64,000 nucleotides of DNA from Ananas comosus (taxonomy: Eukaryota; Streptophyta; Magnoliopsida; Poales; Bromeliaceae). Below are positions 11,591-23,790 of this stretch, in pieces. Both the position numbers and the translations under genes were made by a program. Location: contig NC_033634.1 in assembly GCF_001540865.1 (NCBI RefSeq), positions 2,060,729-2,124,728 of the forward strand, read 5' to 3'. Each line of letters opens with the position of its first letter. Position 1 is the first letter of the stretch. A model generated the notes under the pieces. That model made no database searches. It was not told the DNA's origin and saw only the letters and a list, made by a program, of their open reading frames with translations.

Positions 11591-12355
11591 AATAATTTAT
11601 TTAGTGAACTGTACATTACTTTGAAACAGATTGTTTAATTTTATTTTTGTAATTGATGTTTATTAAATTTTTATTTAAACTTTCTACTTAGTTATGTTTA
11701 TAATTTTATCGAAATATGATATCTATATTCCCTATTAGCAATTTATTATTATCTGCTCATCTATGAAAATATACATTGAATAAAACTTATTTATTTAATT
11801 AAATAACTTAAATAATAATAAAAAAAAAGTTGAGAAAGTTATTCACTTAATTTAGTTTTGTTAAAATAAGTAATTAGCTTAAATTTTAAAGTCAAAATAT
11901 TATTCACTAACTCGAATCATACAAATTAAAAGGTCATATAGTAAAATTAAGATTTTGAAAAATTGAATAGTTGATTCAAAATAGTTCATAGTTTTGATAA
12001 GTTCTATATATTTTAACAACTAAAGAAAAAAAAATAAAAACTTTAAACCGCCTGCCATTTACGCTCTTACCTTTTTTTAAAAAAATGGTGATGATCCTTG
12101 GCTGACGTGGTGGACTAGGTCCTGCCAATAATTTCCCACTTAGGGCACTAAATGTGACAATGTAAGCATTAAAAATATTAGTACAAAAAAAAAAAATTCA
12201 AATAGCACAAATATTTATGATCTGAATCGAGCCAAGACCATGTATCTGCTGAAGACCAAATCTAAAGTTCAAGTCCAATTTTTACAATCTAATACAGGGG
12301 TTTAAAGCCGCGAGCTATGCTGAGTCGCGTCTTGCTAGCCATGTTGTCCGGCACG

Positions 12356-12735
12356 TAGGGCTGTAAACGAGCCGAACATAAGCGAGCTGGGATCGGCTCG
12401 TATTTGTTTGTTTATTAAACGAGTCGAACACAACCTAGTTCGCGAACAACAAATTGAATGATCAGTCCGACTACCCGGTGAAAAGTGGAAAAAAAAAAAT
12501 TAAAAATTAGAATCTTAATCTAATAATTAAAACTTAGGGGGTTCTTCAAATTTGAGTTGGCCTAAGATCCAAGCGGTAAAAATTTGTAATATATATATAT
12601 ATTCGAGTTATATCGAGTCGAATATGAGCGAGCTGACCGCAGTTTGTGTTCAGCTCGTTTATTAAACGAGCGATTGATCTCGAGCTCATTTTGAGTCGAA
12701 CACGAGCTGGCTCATGAACAGCGAGTTGAATTACC
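12356..12735. repeat. GAGCCGAACACGAGC-type MITE, degenerate
   Basis: It is rich in the motifs GAGCCGAAC, CGAGCTG and GCTCGTTTATTAAACGAG in both orientations and begins TAGGGCTGTAAACGAGCCG. The better preserved relative at 55347-55911 has an 8-bp target duplication, which points to the hAT superfamily. Confidence 0.55.
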
Positions 12736-13036
12736 GGTGATAGTCGGTACGGTTCTCCCCGTAATGACCACCCAAACTTATGCCCATAGTGGCTCTTCTA
12801 ATGTCTATATTAGGATCAACTTGGGACGGCCTACGTTTCGGCCCCTTCAAGCCCATTTCGGTCCGGATTAATGTAGGCCGTGTTAGGCCAAATTAGGCAC
12901 ATTTATGGGCCTAAGTGGGCCAAACAATTTCAAGGCCCAATCCAACGACGATGAATGCGTGTTTTAATTTTGAATCTTAAAGCTCACAACCCTAAAAACG
13001 GACCAAAATTTTTTGCAAAATCAAACCATTCACAAC

Positions 13037-13369
13037 TAGGGATGCAAATGGATCCGGGTTGGTGGAGCTCCCGCCCTGATCCGCCCCGAATGTGGGCAGT
13101 AAGTGGGAACAAAAAACATAGAAAAATATAATCCTCCCCAAATCTGCCCCGATCCACCAAGTAAATGGAGCAGGAGGCGGGAGACCATTTTCTTTCTTAA
13201 ATCTGTTTCGATCCGTCAAAAATCTACTTCCGTCCTGAATGGGGCGGTAAATGGGAGCCAAAAATAAAATAAAAAATAATCCGCTCCGAATCCACCCTGC
13301 CCCATCAAGGAATGGAGCGGAAGGTGGGGAAACCCTCCCGTCTCCGAATCTACCCCGTTTGTATTCCTA
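13037..13369. mobile_element. hAT-type MITE with perfect 8-bp target duplication
   Basis: The ends are TAGGGATGCAAATGGATCC and the inverted CCGTTTGTATTCCTA. The 8-mer ttcacaac flanks both sides (13029-13036 and 13370-13377), as expected for hAT transposition. The interior repeats CCGCCCCGAATG-like motifs in both orientations and has no coding capacity. Confidence 0.85.
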
Positions 13370-14849
13370 TTCACAACCTAAAAATTGGATTACTACGCCC
13401 CCTTCATATTCATCAATGAAACATACTTCATGTTTCCTATTTGTGAAAATAAGATGATGATGCTTTTCACATAACACATTTCTTGTGTAGATAGATATAC
13501 ATGCATATATATTATGTCCATGCTAGTCCTCACCAACCTGATCATTTTGCTTCTCCAAGAAGTGGATAATAAAAATGTCCCCAGAAGTTGTAGATAAATC
13601 ATTGTAGCAGTTAAAAAGTTGAAAAATTAAGAGCAAACTTTAATTAATTAATCTTCATAAAGTCATCTTTAGTTCCCATATTCCCATATCTTCTTCCTAA
13701 TGTGTAGAAAAACAAAGTTACTTAGTGGCTTTCCTTTTAATATTTGAGTTAGTAGTTGTTAGTTGTTAAGATATATGTGAGAGCACTAAATTGAAATTAC
13801 AGATCCTCTATACTTAAAAGAGTCCAAGGAAATGTTACTTTTGTACCCTAAAGTCATTTAAGTTGTGACTTTATAAGAAATAGGAGATGAGGGTTAAGTA
13901 ATCAAACTATTAATTACGGTTTACGTCAACGGATCGAAGATTACCATGCTACAAAAGCACTTTTCAGAGTGAGATCGGATTCTCAGACTTCGCTTGGATA
14001 TTATAGAAAAATTGCATTACGTGCGGTAAGAAAGTTCGACCCTATATATATATTTTTTTCATACGTATTATCACGCACATTCTGTATATGACAATAAGTA
14101 GGTTACGATTAATTTTCACCAATTTCATAGAAAAATTCAAATTTCGAATTTGTTGCAGTAACTTGTTGGGAAAATTGTTGAATTGAAAATATAAGTGTTT
14201 CAAGAAAGAACATTTTTGCAAGACTTTTCACATGAGTTTACTTGAATTTATAAGCATTTGGGTTTGGTAGGATTATAAATGTTACGACAAGCGCACAAAC
14301 GAAAACAAAAATGACGAACATAAAATAAATAAACTACAAGAAGAAATAAAAGAATATACAGATTCACATAAAAGAATTCTTTGCAGAAAAAAATCACGAG
14401 CGAAAAAAAAGAGAACTTCACTATTGAAAAAAAGAAAAATATAATGTTCGAATACAACCACCACAGACATTCATTTTTTCTTTATAAATTTATTTTTAAA
14501 TGTCGCACCGGAAAACGGTGGGCGAATCAATCAAAGCCAATAAATATACCCATTCAAGATACTAATAAGTGGATACTTGAAGGGCATATCTAAAACATAC
14601 CAACTGTTTTTTGGTTGTTATCAGAGATGGGGAGAAAATGTTAAACACGCCAGAACAAATTAAAGTGACATGAGATTTCTAGAAGCAATAAATATCTTAT
14701 GCCTTTATTTATTATTATTATTATTATTTGTGAATTTAGTCTATTAATAGGTCTAATCAAATTAAAACATTAGACAAATTAGGATGCAAACATTTTTTTG
14801 GATGGTTCCAAACATATACATAACGGAGTTATTATTATCATATTATCAT

Positions 14850-15202
14850 GGGAAAGCTTCAAAACTCCCCCTGTGGTTACGTAGTTTCTCATTTTGCCCT
14901 TCTGTGGTTTAAAATGTATCAATTTGCCCCCATGTGATTTTTTTTTTCTCTTTTTCTTATCAATTTCATTATTTTTTTCTTTAATCAGTGATAAAGTTAA
15001 AATTAAAGGGTACCAAAGAGAATATTTGATTAATCTATATGGGTATCTGAAGTTTTTTGTATATAATTTAATGAACTATTAACGAAAAAACTACCAAAAA
15101 GATAAAAACGAAACCACAGAGGAGCAAATTGATATATTTTAAACCACAGGGGGACAAAGTGAGAAACTACGAAACCACAGTGGGGGTTTTTGAAGTTTTT
15201 CC
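14850..15202. mobile_element. MITE of the CCCTGTGGTTT family, 9-bp target duplication
   Basis: The terminal inverted repeats exceed 80 bp and carry CCCCTGTGGTT and GTAGTTTCTCA. The 9-mer tattatcat flanks both ends (14841-14849, 15203-15211), a Mutator-like duplication size. Relatives lie at 15565-15875, 37391-37724, 39055-39388 and 50989-51346. Confidence 0.85.
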
Positions 15203-15564
15203 TATTATCATCTTATTCAGAGAGTAGGGGTATAAGTGAATTTTTTTGGCTGATTTTTTGTGAATCAGGACGAATCAAAGAACGGAAGGAGTTTTCCGTC
15301 TCTTGCTTTGTTTCTAACCCCATTTGGATGACTACAGAGCGGATTATTCTTTTTCTTTATTTTTGGCTGTCACTTATCATCCTATTTAGAATAATTTGAA
15401 ACAAAAGCTCTGCCAACTAGAATCCATTTGCATTCCCTATGGCTCGTTATATGGAATAACTTTTTCTATTCTAGTAAGTTAATAGTCAAAGTATTTGATA
15501 ACTATTTAGCGATTATTTAGTAGATGAATTTTTTTTTTTGTATTTCTCCTAATATTTTTTTTAA

Positions 15565-15875
15565 GGAAAAACTTCAAAAACCCCCCTGTGGTTTTGTAGT
15601 TTCTCACTTTGCCCCCTATGGTTTAAAATGTATCAAATTGCTCTCATGTGGTTTCGTTTTTATCTTTTTGGTAGCTTTTTCGTTAATATTTTATTAAATT
15701 ATATACAAAATTTTCAGATATCCATCTAGATTTATCAAATATTCACTTTAGTACCCTTTAATTTTAACTTTATCACTGATTTAAGAAAAAAAATAATGAA
15801 ATTGATAAGAAAAAGAGAAAAAAGAAACCACATGGAGGCAAATTGATACATTTTAAACCACAGGGGGGCAAATTG
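15565..15875. mobile_element. Second CCCTGTGGTTT MITE, right end truncated
   Basis: The left end matches the element at 14850 (AACTTCAAAAACCCCCC). The right inverted repeat stops after GGGGGGCAAATTGAGGA and lacks its outermost ~40 bp, so no target duplication can be seen. Confidence 0.7.
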
Positions 15876-16434
15876 AGGACATAGTAGATCAACTCAAATT
15901 TAATTCGGAATCAAACAAAATAGATTGATTTGAAACACTACACATGAAGCCAATAATTAGTGCTCATAATAATGATAGATATAATTAATTTAAGGCAATT
16001 CAAGTGTAGCCAAAAATGCCAAATTTTCATTTATTTGCTTCTATAGAGTGTATATATGGTCAATCACTATATTATAAGAAATTAAAGAATTAAGGGTCAA
16101 TTAATCCTTCACTATATGGCAAGAATAGATGACATTTAAAAAATTCCGTAAAAAGTGAAGAGAATTCCATTATAGCAAATAAAAGAATTTTAACATTAAC
16201 AAAACAAAGTTTCCTCCTAATTAAAGTGTGCATCTCATTTTCAATAATAAGAATAAAATAAATAAGAAAGATACACAATTAAGACAGAGTATTCACGAAA
16301 TAATATTCTGTGTCCAGTCCTTTCAGAAGCGCCAGCATTTCAGCCCTAATTTCGAAATTTAATTATTTCACATCAAAACCGAACTAACAAAAAACACCTG
16401 TTGTCATTCTATAAAGTGTTATTCAGTTCGTTCT

Positions 16435-16560
16435 TTTATTAGAAATAAATTTTACTGGAAATATAAAATAATTAGACTTCGAATCTAGGATCTCGGATAT
16501 CAACCATTAATTTTTTTGCCACTTACGTTAGCGACGATCGGTATCTATCAGAGCAACATT
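16435..16560 (-). mobile_element. tRNA-derived SINE, degenerate copy
   Basis: The reverse strand carries the SINE landmarks in order (TTTGCCACTT-like A-box region, TTCGAATC-like B-box, CAGCTAAG-like 3' body) with many changes. There is no tail or target duplication. It lies 450-580 bp upstream of the CCR start codon. Confidence 0.6.
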
Positions 16561-16912
16561 ACAACAAAAAAATCGAATAGTTGATTACTTACCATATATA
16601 GGGGATGACTCCATTAATGAATATGTATATTCCAAAAAGTAAAACAGGTTTTATGGCCCAAATCCTGTGATTGTTGTCACATAAAAAAATAAAATGTAAT
16701 CCCAAAAATATATATACATATATACATAATTAAAATCGTACTATTTTCTCACCTACTTAATTTGGACGCGCCTTTTCATCGCTTCAAACCCCCTAATTAT
16801 TTTATTTTATTTTTTTTCCAACCATTTGGACTCACACTTGACTCTTCTCTCTCTCTCATCACACACACACACACACCCAACTCAAAAGTTGTGGTAAATT
16901 CCTATTCCTTAT

Positions 16913-16920
16913 CTATAAAT
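16913..16920 (+). promoter_or_regulatory. TATA box of the cinnamoyl-CoA reductase gene
   Basis: CTATAAATAG lies about 95 bases upstream of the CCR ATG, leaving room for a leader of about 65 bases. CCAACC and CACCTACT, which resemble the MYB-bound AC elements of lignin gene promoters, lie about 100 and 170 bases upstream of the TATA box (near 16817 and 16750); those matches are imperfect. Confidence 0.6.
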
Positions 16921-17011
16921 AGCACTTCTTGTAGTGTCACCAAACTAAAAACATTGTGTGTGAACTCTCTCTATGTTCTTACATTAATTTCCATAATAAC
17001 TATTTTGAGCA

Positions 17012-19180
17012 ATGCCTGTTGAACTGATGGTCACCACCCCACTCCCCGGCGCCGGCGCCGGCGGCTACGGCAACCGCACGGTCTGCATCACCGGGGCGGG
17101 CGGATTCATCGCCTCCTGGCTCGTCAAGCTCCTCCTCCGCCGTGGCTACACCGTCCGCGGAACCCTCCGCAATCCTGGTCGGCATGCTTCACTCTCCTGA
17201 AGTAAATTCATGCGTAGTGTTATAATGTATCTGTTCTGTCAATAGTAAAGATAGCTCTGACTGTACCTATCATTTGCTGCTAATAATCTTGTCTAGATGA
17301 TCCGAAGAACGCACACCTGAGAGAGCTGGACGGCGCGGTGGACCGGCTCGTCCTCCTACGAGCCGACTTGCTCGATCCTGTGAGCCTCGAAGCCGCGTTT
17401 CGTGGTTGCGACGGTGTGTTCCACACCGCCTGCCCCGTCACCGACGACCCAGTAAGTGGCTCTCTCGGTGGACGAAGAGAATAGGAGAGAAAAGAACAGA
17501 AATCAAATGAATATAGATCTAGTTGTTTCATATTTTTAGCTAAGTTCATATCTAAAAAAAATAAACGAAGTGAATATGTGCAGGAGAAAGTCGTAGAACC
17601 GGCGGTGAAGGGGACGCAGAACGTGATCCACGCCGCCGCCGACGTCGGAGTCCGGCGGGTGGTGTTTACTTCGTCGATTGGGGCCGTTTACATGAACCCT
17701 AATCGTAATCCAGACGAGGTCGTGGACGAGACATGCTGGAGCGATCTCGAGTACTGCAAGAATACAAAGGTGCGTGTGTACGTGCATGTCCTGTTTGTGA
17801 AACAACTGATTTACTCTAATATCACGTAAAACAATTATTTATCTCTAATAAAAGATTATATATATAACTGACGGTTTCTATATTCAGCAAATTGACGTCT
17901 CATCCAAATATCTAAATAGGTAGAATTCTATTTACGAAAATTTAAAGAAAACGGCAGCAGTACCAAACGAGGCCTTACATAGTATCATGCAGAACTGGTA
18001 CTGCTACGGAAAGACGGCTGCGGAGCGGGGGGCGTGGGATGCTGCGGCGGAGCGGGGCGTCGACATGGTGTCTGTCAACCCGGCGGTGGTGGTGGGCCCG
18101 CTGCTGCAGCCGACGGTGAACGCCAGCACGGCGCACGTGGCCAAGTACCTGACGGGGTCGGCGCGCACGTACGTCAACGCCGCCCAGGCCTATGTGCACG
18201 TGCGGGATGTCGCCGAGGCGCACGTGCGGGTCTACGAGTCCCCCGGCGCCCGCGGCCGGTACCTGTGCGCCGAGAGCACGCTGCACCGCGGCGAGCTGTG
18301 CCGGATCCTCACCAAGCTCTTCCCCGAGTATTCTGTAACCAACAGGTTCGTCATATTAACTAAGTTACCGCCATTTATTATTGATGTGCTGGCACTTACA
18401 TTGCAAAGATTTTTAATTAATTAAAAGTGTGGTATAGAAACATATCTCGTTTTTTCTCATCCTTTGTTACGTACCCATATAATTAATTCAAAGTTGTGAT
18501 GTAGCCTTTTTTTTTTATATATTTTCGGGCCAAGTTTACTGGTGCACTCTTTGCCAAAGCTCTAATTAATTAGAGAGTTGGACCCTGCAAAGCAGGATAA
18601 TGGTGCTTGTGGACAACGCAAGGCCAATATGTAATAGCCTGTTGTTATATTCAAAGGCCGAAAATCTAATAGCACCAATAATTTAATGCTATCGATACCA
18701 TTCCAGCATAGTTATATATATATAGAATTGAGCTTCTATACTTTTAAAAGTACCAAATCATTGCTACTTGTAAGTTTTCGGCATTTGGATTAAGGGATGT
18801 GCGGTTAGGATGATGTGGGTTCTCTAGGGTTGAGTGGGTAGTTGGTTGAATAGTATAATCTAACAGTTGAAAATGATTAAAGACGTAGATCTAACGGTAA
18901 AAAACTTACAAGTACCAAGTGCTTGGTCCTTTTACAAACACCATAGCCGGACTCAGATATACTATAAATAGTACCAAATATTTGGTGCTATCAAAATTTT
19001 CATCATTAAATCAACACTTTTGACTATTTTCATCCGTTAAATTGTAATATTCAAGCAACCATCCACTCAATACTAGACAATCAATATCATCCTAACCACA
19101 CATCCTTTAATTCAAGAGCCGAAAATCTGATAGAATCAATAACTTGGTGCTATTAATAGTATACTAACCTAGTCCTATAA

Positions 19181-19237
<57 letters not shown>

Positions 19238-19450
19238 GGCAGTAGGTGTAAGATCATTTGGGGAGCTAATTAAGTGTTTGAGATTTGTGCATGCAGGTGC
19301 AAGGATGAAGCGAATCCACCAAAGAAGGGGTACAAGTTCAGCAACCAGAGGCTCCAGGAACTGGGGATTGAGTTCACTCCTGTGAGGCAGTGCCTCTATG
19401 AGACTGTTAAGAGCCTCCAAGAAAAAGGATTGCTCCCCGTACTCTCTTAA
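17012..19450 (+). CDS. CCR1: Cinnamoyl-CoA reductase (CCR1 type)
   Basis: Exons 17012-17177, 17297-17451, 17584-17769, 17993-18345 and 19297-19450 join in frame to 337 aa; all four introns are GT-AG. The enzyme reduces feruloyl- and p-coumaroyl-CoA to aldehydes with NADPH, the first committed step to monolignols, in the cytosol. The Rossmann motif TGAGGFIA starts at residue 27. Catalytic Ser lies in FTSS (~137), and the CCR signature NWYCYGK (170-176) holds Tyr172 and Lys176. The CoA-binding trio that marks bona fide CCRs is present as His217, Lys220 and Arg268, each offset by 15 from the published 202/205/253 numbering I recall. The C-terminus reads LPVLS. The 5' exons are strongly GC-rich. 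Intron 2 ends inside SINE-like sequence and intron 4 (951 bp) carries several MITEs. I see no coding defect, so a functional enzyme is expected. Confidence 0.96.
17530..17583 (+). mobile_element. SINE 3'-end remnant reaching the CCR exon 3 splice acceptor
   Basis: About 50 bases of intron 2 match the 3' half of the SINE family in the same orientation: TTTAGCTAAGTTCATATCT then ATAAACGAAGTGAATATGTGCAG, against the family's AAACGAAGTGGATAGCGTGCTACC. The intron's AG acceptor is the last base pair of this match. The 5' half with the pol III boxes and the tail are absent. Confidence 0.7.
18535..19165. repeat. Cluster of three small MITE-like elements in CCR intron 4
   Basis: Three stretches have imperfect inverted ends: about 18535-18720 (GGTGC/GCACC), 18725-18957 (CTTCTATACTTTTAAAAGTACC against AAACACCATAGCCGGACTC, with an inner ACTTGTAAGTTTT pair) and 18960-19165 (AGTACCAAATATTTGGTGC against TTGGTGCTATTAATAGTATAC). 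They share the TAGCCGGACTC and TAGTATAC end motifs with the (TA)n-flanked elements at 20584 and 35251-36374. Confidence 0.6.
19178..19234. repeat. (TA)n(GA)n compound microsatellite in CCR intron 4
   Basis: About twelve TA units run into about fifteen GA units, ending roughly 60 bases before the exon 5 acceptor. It is a likely length-polymorphic marker. Confidence 0.92.
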
Positions 19451-20542
19451 TTCGTATACAGTAATGTATCCGTGAACAATATTGTAATTAATGTCCTGGA
19501 ACTCAGCTCTAATGTATTTATATATGTGTGTGTGTGTGTGTGTTTTTGCTTAGTTTCAATGTAATATGTGTTTGTGCTATTCTGAAAAGTGTTGTAGGAT
19601 TACAACCCTCCATCCAAGAATTCAAACAATTCTTTTTGAGTTTTAATATTTTAGGCATTGGATGGACATGTTACAACCAAAAAATTGCTGTAGATGTGGT
19701 ATTGCTAGGGACTAGTCAATTTATTTCGGCCATGGGCTTATTTCTTTCATCATCTTTCTCTGATTAATCAAGTAGAAGTCCAAAAAAATTGCATTAAAAA
19801 TAGAGCTTGATTACAATTTACAAGAGAAATATAGTTTCGGAAAAAGATTAACAGAAAAAAAAAAGGTCCCTATGCAATGCAGGGGAAGTTCAAAAAAAGG
19901 AAAAAAAAAAAAAAAAAGATAACAATCCCCAAATCTAAATACAAACATAGATTAAGAGAAAACATGTGTATAGGTCTCCTTACTTGAACATCTAAACAAA
20001 AGAAATCAAGTTTCATCAACATTAAGTCTATACATGAAAAATAAAAATAAAAATAAAATATTACAAAGAACCAAATTCGTACTCCTCACCACTATCACCG
20101 CCGGCTCTGCCGAGCACCATCTTGTCTTGACTACAAAATATTAACAAAACCGTACAGAGAGAACTTGCCGTCCTGCATGGGATCGAGCTCTGGGTTAACA
20201 AACAAGGCCCAGGTGCATGCATCATGCATGGCATCTGGTGAAGTGAGCATCCTTGCAAGTACAAGAACGTTATTCTCATAATAACATAAGGTTTAAAAGA
20301 GATTAAAAAAAAAGAAACCCACCAATTGTTTATCTTTGTTGTGACATGTTCACCATCACTCTGTTTGTACAATGAAGTGCATGAAGATGCCTTGTTTACA
20401 ATACAGGCCGTATCACGGAGAAAAGACCCAAACATCAATGCACGCGCCCTTTTCCCGCTCTTAGCATCAACAAAACTACCACTTGGTACAACAACAACAA
20501 ATGTTCAGAGAGTACCACCACGATATAAAATACAGCAATTTA

Positions 20543-20583
<41 letters not shown>

Positions 20584-21120
20584 TAGGCTGGTATACTATG
20601 GGTAGCACGAAGGCCTCCGTGCTATCAAGTTGTTTTCAATAATGTAGCTTCCAAATCGACGGTCGGCTCCGTTAAACTTTGACCTACACTATTAAAAGTA
20701 TTTGAAGACTAAATTTTATAACTTTTCGATATCATTTGGTTAGTAATCAAAAGGTCTCCAAATTGACAATTTTAATAGTCGATGTGATGCGTTTGTGAAT
20801 TTAACGACATAAAACAATTCAAATTTGATAAAATTTTTATAAATTTTTTTTTTTACTATTTAGAGTAATATTAGTATCTCTAATTTTAAATTTAAATCTT
20901 TTATCATCATTTTTTATGAAATTTTTATTTTCAGCCGTTTATTTTTAGATTACTCGTTTGACAGGTAAATGATGTCGAAAAATTACGAAATTTAGTTTTC
21001 AAATACTTTTAATAGTGTAGATCGAGTCTAACAGAGCCGATCGTTGATTTGAAAGCTACATTATTGAAAACAACTTGGTAGCACGGAAGTCTCCGTACTA
21101 CCAATAGTATACCAGCCTAG

Positions 21121-21122
<2 letters not shown>
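20584..21122. mobile_element. (TA)n-flanked MITE, copy 1
   Basis: The ends are TAGGCTGGTATACTATGGG and the inverted CCAATAGTATACCAGCCTA. Inner inverted blocks share CGGCTCCGTTA and TTTTCGATATCATTT with the elements at 35251 and 35822. A (TA)n(GA)n tract lies on the left and a (TA)n tract on the right. Confidence 0.8.
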
Positions 21123-21165
<43 letters not shown>

Positions 21166-23257
21166 TGGAAAAAAATACAACTCCAGTACCATCTTTCCTT
21201 ATTATTAATGCTTCGACGAATCGAGTTCTTATTTCTCTGGCAACCGTGCGAGCCCGATCGAATGATAATGGGATTTTTCAGTACTTCTGATGAAGCTCAT
21301 CTTGCTCTACATGCAAAGAGTTAAGAGACGATGGAAATGCACGCGCAAGTAAGTATAGCTAGAAAACAGAAAGCAACATATTAGCATTTGGCAAACAAAA
21401 TGTGTAAAGCTCTTGCTACGGCCAGAAGTTAAAATTAGCTAATTATAAACCGGATACGGAGGCTCATGGTTTTACGCCAAGAAGCCATTCAATAGTTGGC
21501 AGCTGCAACTGCAGCTTGAAGGTTTGCCCTTTGAGAATCAGCTCTTCCCTTTTCTTGGAAGGGAAAATCACACTCGAATGACGTTCTATCATGCTTCATC
21601 CAAGTATTAGATCATTTTCACAGCACATAACAATTAAGGAAACAGAGCGAATGGGGCAAATATATATATAGCATTTCTAGAGACTATTTGTAAAAGTGCG
21701 ATAATTGTATCGGTGCTGCTCTGTAATCTTGTGATGCTCAGAAAGTCAAAACTAGTAGGTTTGGCCTGGCCTTTTTCAATTGAAGCAGAAAATTTAGGTA
21801 GCTAGCCAGATGAACAATTATAACCAATTCTTAACTTGAATAAAGCTTTGCAATATAATATATATGCTGCTGTTATGTTGCGAGGTGTTGTTTTGAGAGA
21901 GCTAGATAATCATTTCCCTTGGCATTTTGCAGGAAGGGAAAGGCCGATTCAACTAATTGTCACTTTCATGATAAGGTGATTTCTAAGTTCTTTTCTCTGT
22001 AATGTACAAATTGGTAAAATAAATACATGTAATCCAAAAAAAGTAATAATCATTTTTATCATACAAATGATCATGATTTGGATCATAAACTAAAATGGTT
22101 CAAGTAATTTGGGATCTGACGAAGTAAGTGCTCGTTAAGTGTGTACATATATATGGATGATAAATATCACGGAACAGCGCAGTCAAACTTACTAGTTATT
22201 CCGAAAGAAGATCAAATAGAATAATCATCTGTTTAGAGCAAGATGTAAGTACCCCATGCTACGCAACTAATGTTACCTTTATTTTGAGGAAGCTCTGTAA
22301 GTCACTTTTCCTTGTAGTAGTTACTGCAGGCAAAGAGAAGAAAATTATTTCATTATAATACACCAAATATTATTTTTAGTGAAGAATTTTCTCCCTAATA
22401 GAGAATAAGAAGGCCCTGCACAGCCACGTTCTACTTTGTTGATTGCTTTATTACATCTGTACTAACTATTTGATGTACAATCACACTTACAGATAACTGT
22501 TGTTTAAAAGCTTCTATAGTACAAGCTTACGACATTATAACTTATCTCGGTTAGCAGCTGCGATGAAATGGTGGTTCTGTTGCTTCATTTTCACACAAGT
22601 GATGGCGCAAGTGAATTCATGATTAGTTCTGACCATAATGCAAGCACTTGCGAACACATGTTTCAAACTCTCAAACAAGAACTGGAATCAACTTGTTCTG
22701 TTTAAGTGGACCCCAAATCCAACATGGTCAAGAATCACCAAGAAAATGTGAGAGACAGCCCACACTTCCAGCTGACAACCAACACCGAATACCAAATGTA
22801 ACAATTCAACACACTAATACTGTCAACTTGTTGGCCTGAATCATTGGCCTAAAATGCTTAAGCCTAATAATTATACTAAGAGTGCTTATTCTTTTTATAC
22901 GTGCACATAATCTTTTTTCTATCCAATATAGGACTATCGGAGCATCACAAAGGGTATTGATTTCAATTAGACCATTAGTGTTTTAAAATGTTGCTCAACT
23001 TTAGTTGTTCTCTTCGATGTGTTTCTTTTGGTTGGCCTATGAGTTAAAAAAATGCTTTTCTTTGTGGCATTCTAAATGAGCGAAGTAAACAAAAGACAAC
23101 CTCATGGCTTCATGGATTTGTCATATCCCAATCATGATTGCAATTTACAAAAGGCTTTTTATGGCTGTAAATAGGTGCAGCTCGCTTGGCTGACATGCTC
23201 CAACATCTTTTTCATATAGAAAGGGTTCAAGAGCACAATTCAAATAACTCGTCATTT

Positions 23258-23341
23258 GTCTAATTGCTTAGAGTATGTTAACATGATACTTTATATATTG
23301 TCTAATTGCTTAGAGTATGTTAACATGATACTTTATATATT
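23258..23341. repeat. Perfect 42-bp tandem duplication
   Basis: The 42-base unit beginning TGTCTAATTGCTTAGAGT occurs twice head to tail (23258-23299, 23300-23341) with no difference, so it is recent or a sequencing artefact. Confidence 0.9.
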
Positions 23342-23616
23342 GATATTCTTCCGGTTGTTTCTTCAGATGCATTGATTTCTCCAAAATACTAAATTGCACA
23401 CCTATCTCCTCACCTATTTTTGAGTCTAACCCGTATGAGCTAACTCTTAGTTAACCGAAGCTAGTTCAAAGTTTAGCAAGAACACTTCAACATTCAACAC
23501 TCAAGATTCTAACACTATCCTTTGTGATAAATTCAATTTCCAATTTATAAGCCAATCAACTAGCATGCACCTTCAGATCGCACAGAAGATTTTATGTTAT
23601 ATAGCTAGAAATTTTC

Positions 23617-23790
23617 TTCTTTTTTTTTTTGAGAGAGAGATAGGTAGCACGCTACCTAGCACGCTACCCGCTTCGTTTATTTCATTTTAGAAAATAAACT
23701 TAGCTGGAAATGTGAATCAACTAGGATTCGAACTTGGGTCTCGGATACCAACCACCAAGCCCTTTGCCACTTGCTCTAGGGACAGTCGGT
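23617..23790 (-). mobile_element. tRNA-derived SINE, best preserved copy with 17-bp target duplication
   Basis: Read on the minus strand it starts ACCGACTGTCCCTAGAGC. It has an A-box TGGCAAAGGGCTTGG, a B-box GTTCGAATCC, the body CCAGCTAAGTTTATTTTC, the end GGTAGCGTGCTACC and an A-rich tail. The 17-mer TATAGCTAGAAATTTTC is duplicated exactly on both sides (23600-23616, 23791-23807). The GTAGCGTGCTA segment near the tail is itself duplicated. Confidence 0.92.

Larger units (their letters stand above)
10761..17011. other. Intergenic region with repeats and two divergent promoters
   Basis: This gap separates the receptor kinase (minus) from cinnamoyl-CoA reductase (plus), so it should hold both promoters. 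The kinase side has a CT-rich leader (minus sense). The rest carries SINE copies, an hAT-like MITE, a GAGCC-type repeat and two related MITEs, listed separately. 13380-14840 and 15900-16420 are AT-rich DNA in which I see nothing definite. Confidence 0.7.

Noticed and set aside
20061..20438. Minus-strand frame of 125 codons ending EEYEFGSL
   Set aside because: No domain, composition or splice context supports a gene, and no further exons are seen; possibly a decayed 3' exon but not supportable.
23730..23745. tRNA-like B-box (GTTCGAATCC)
   Set aside because: It belongs to the SINE copies, not to a tRNA gene: there is no cloverleaf or acceptor stem.
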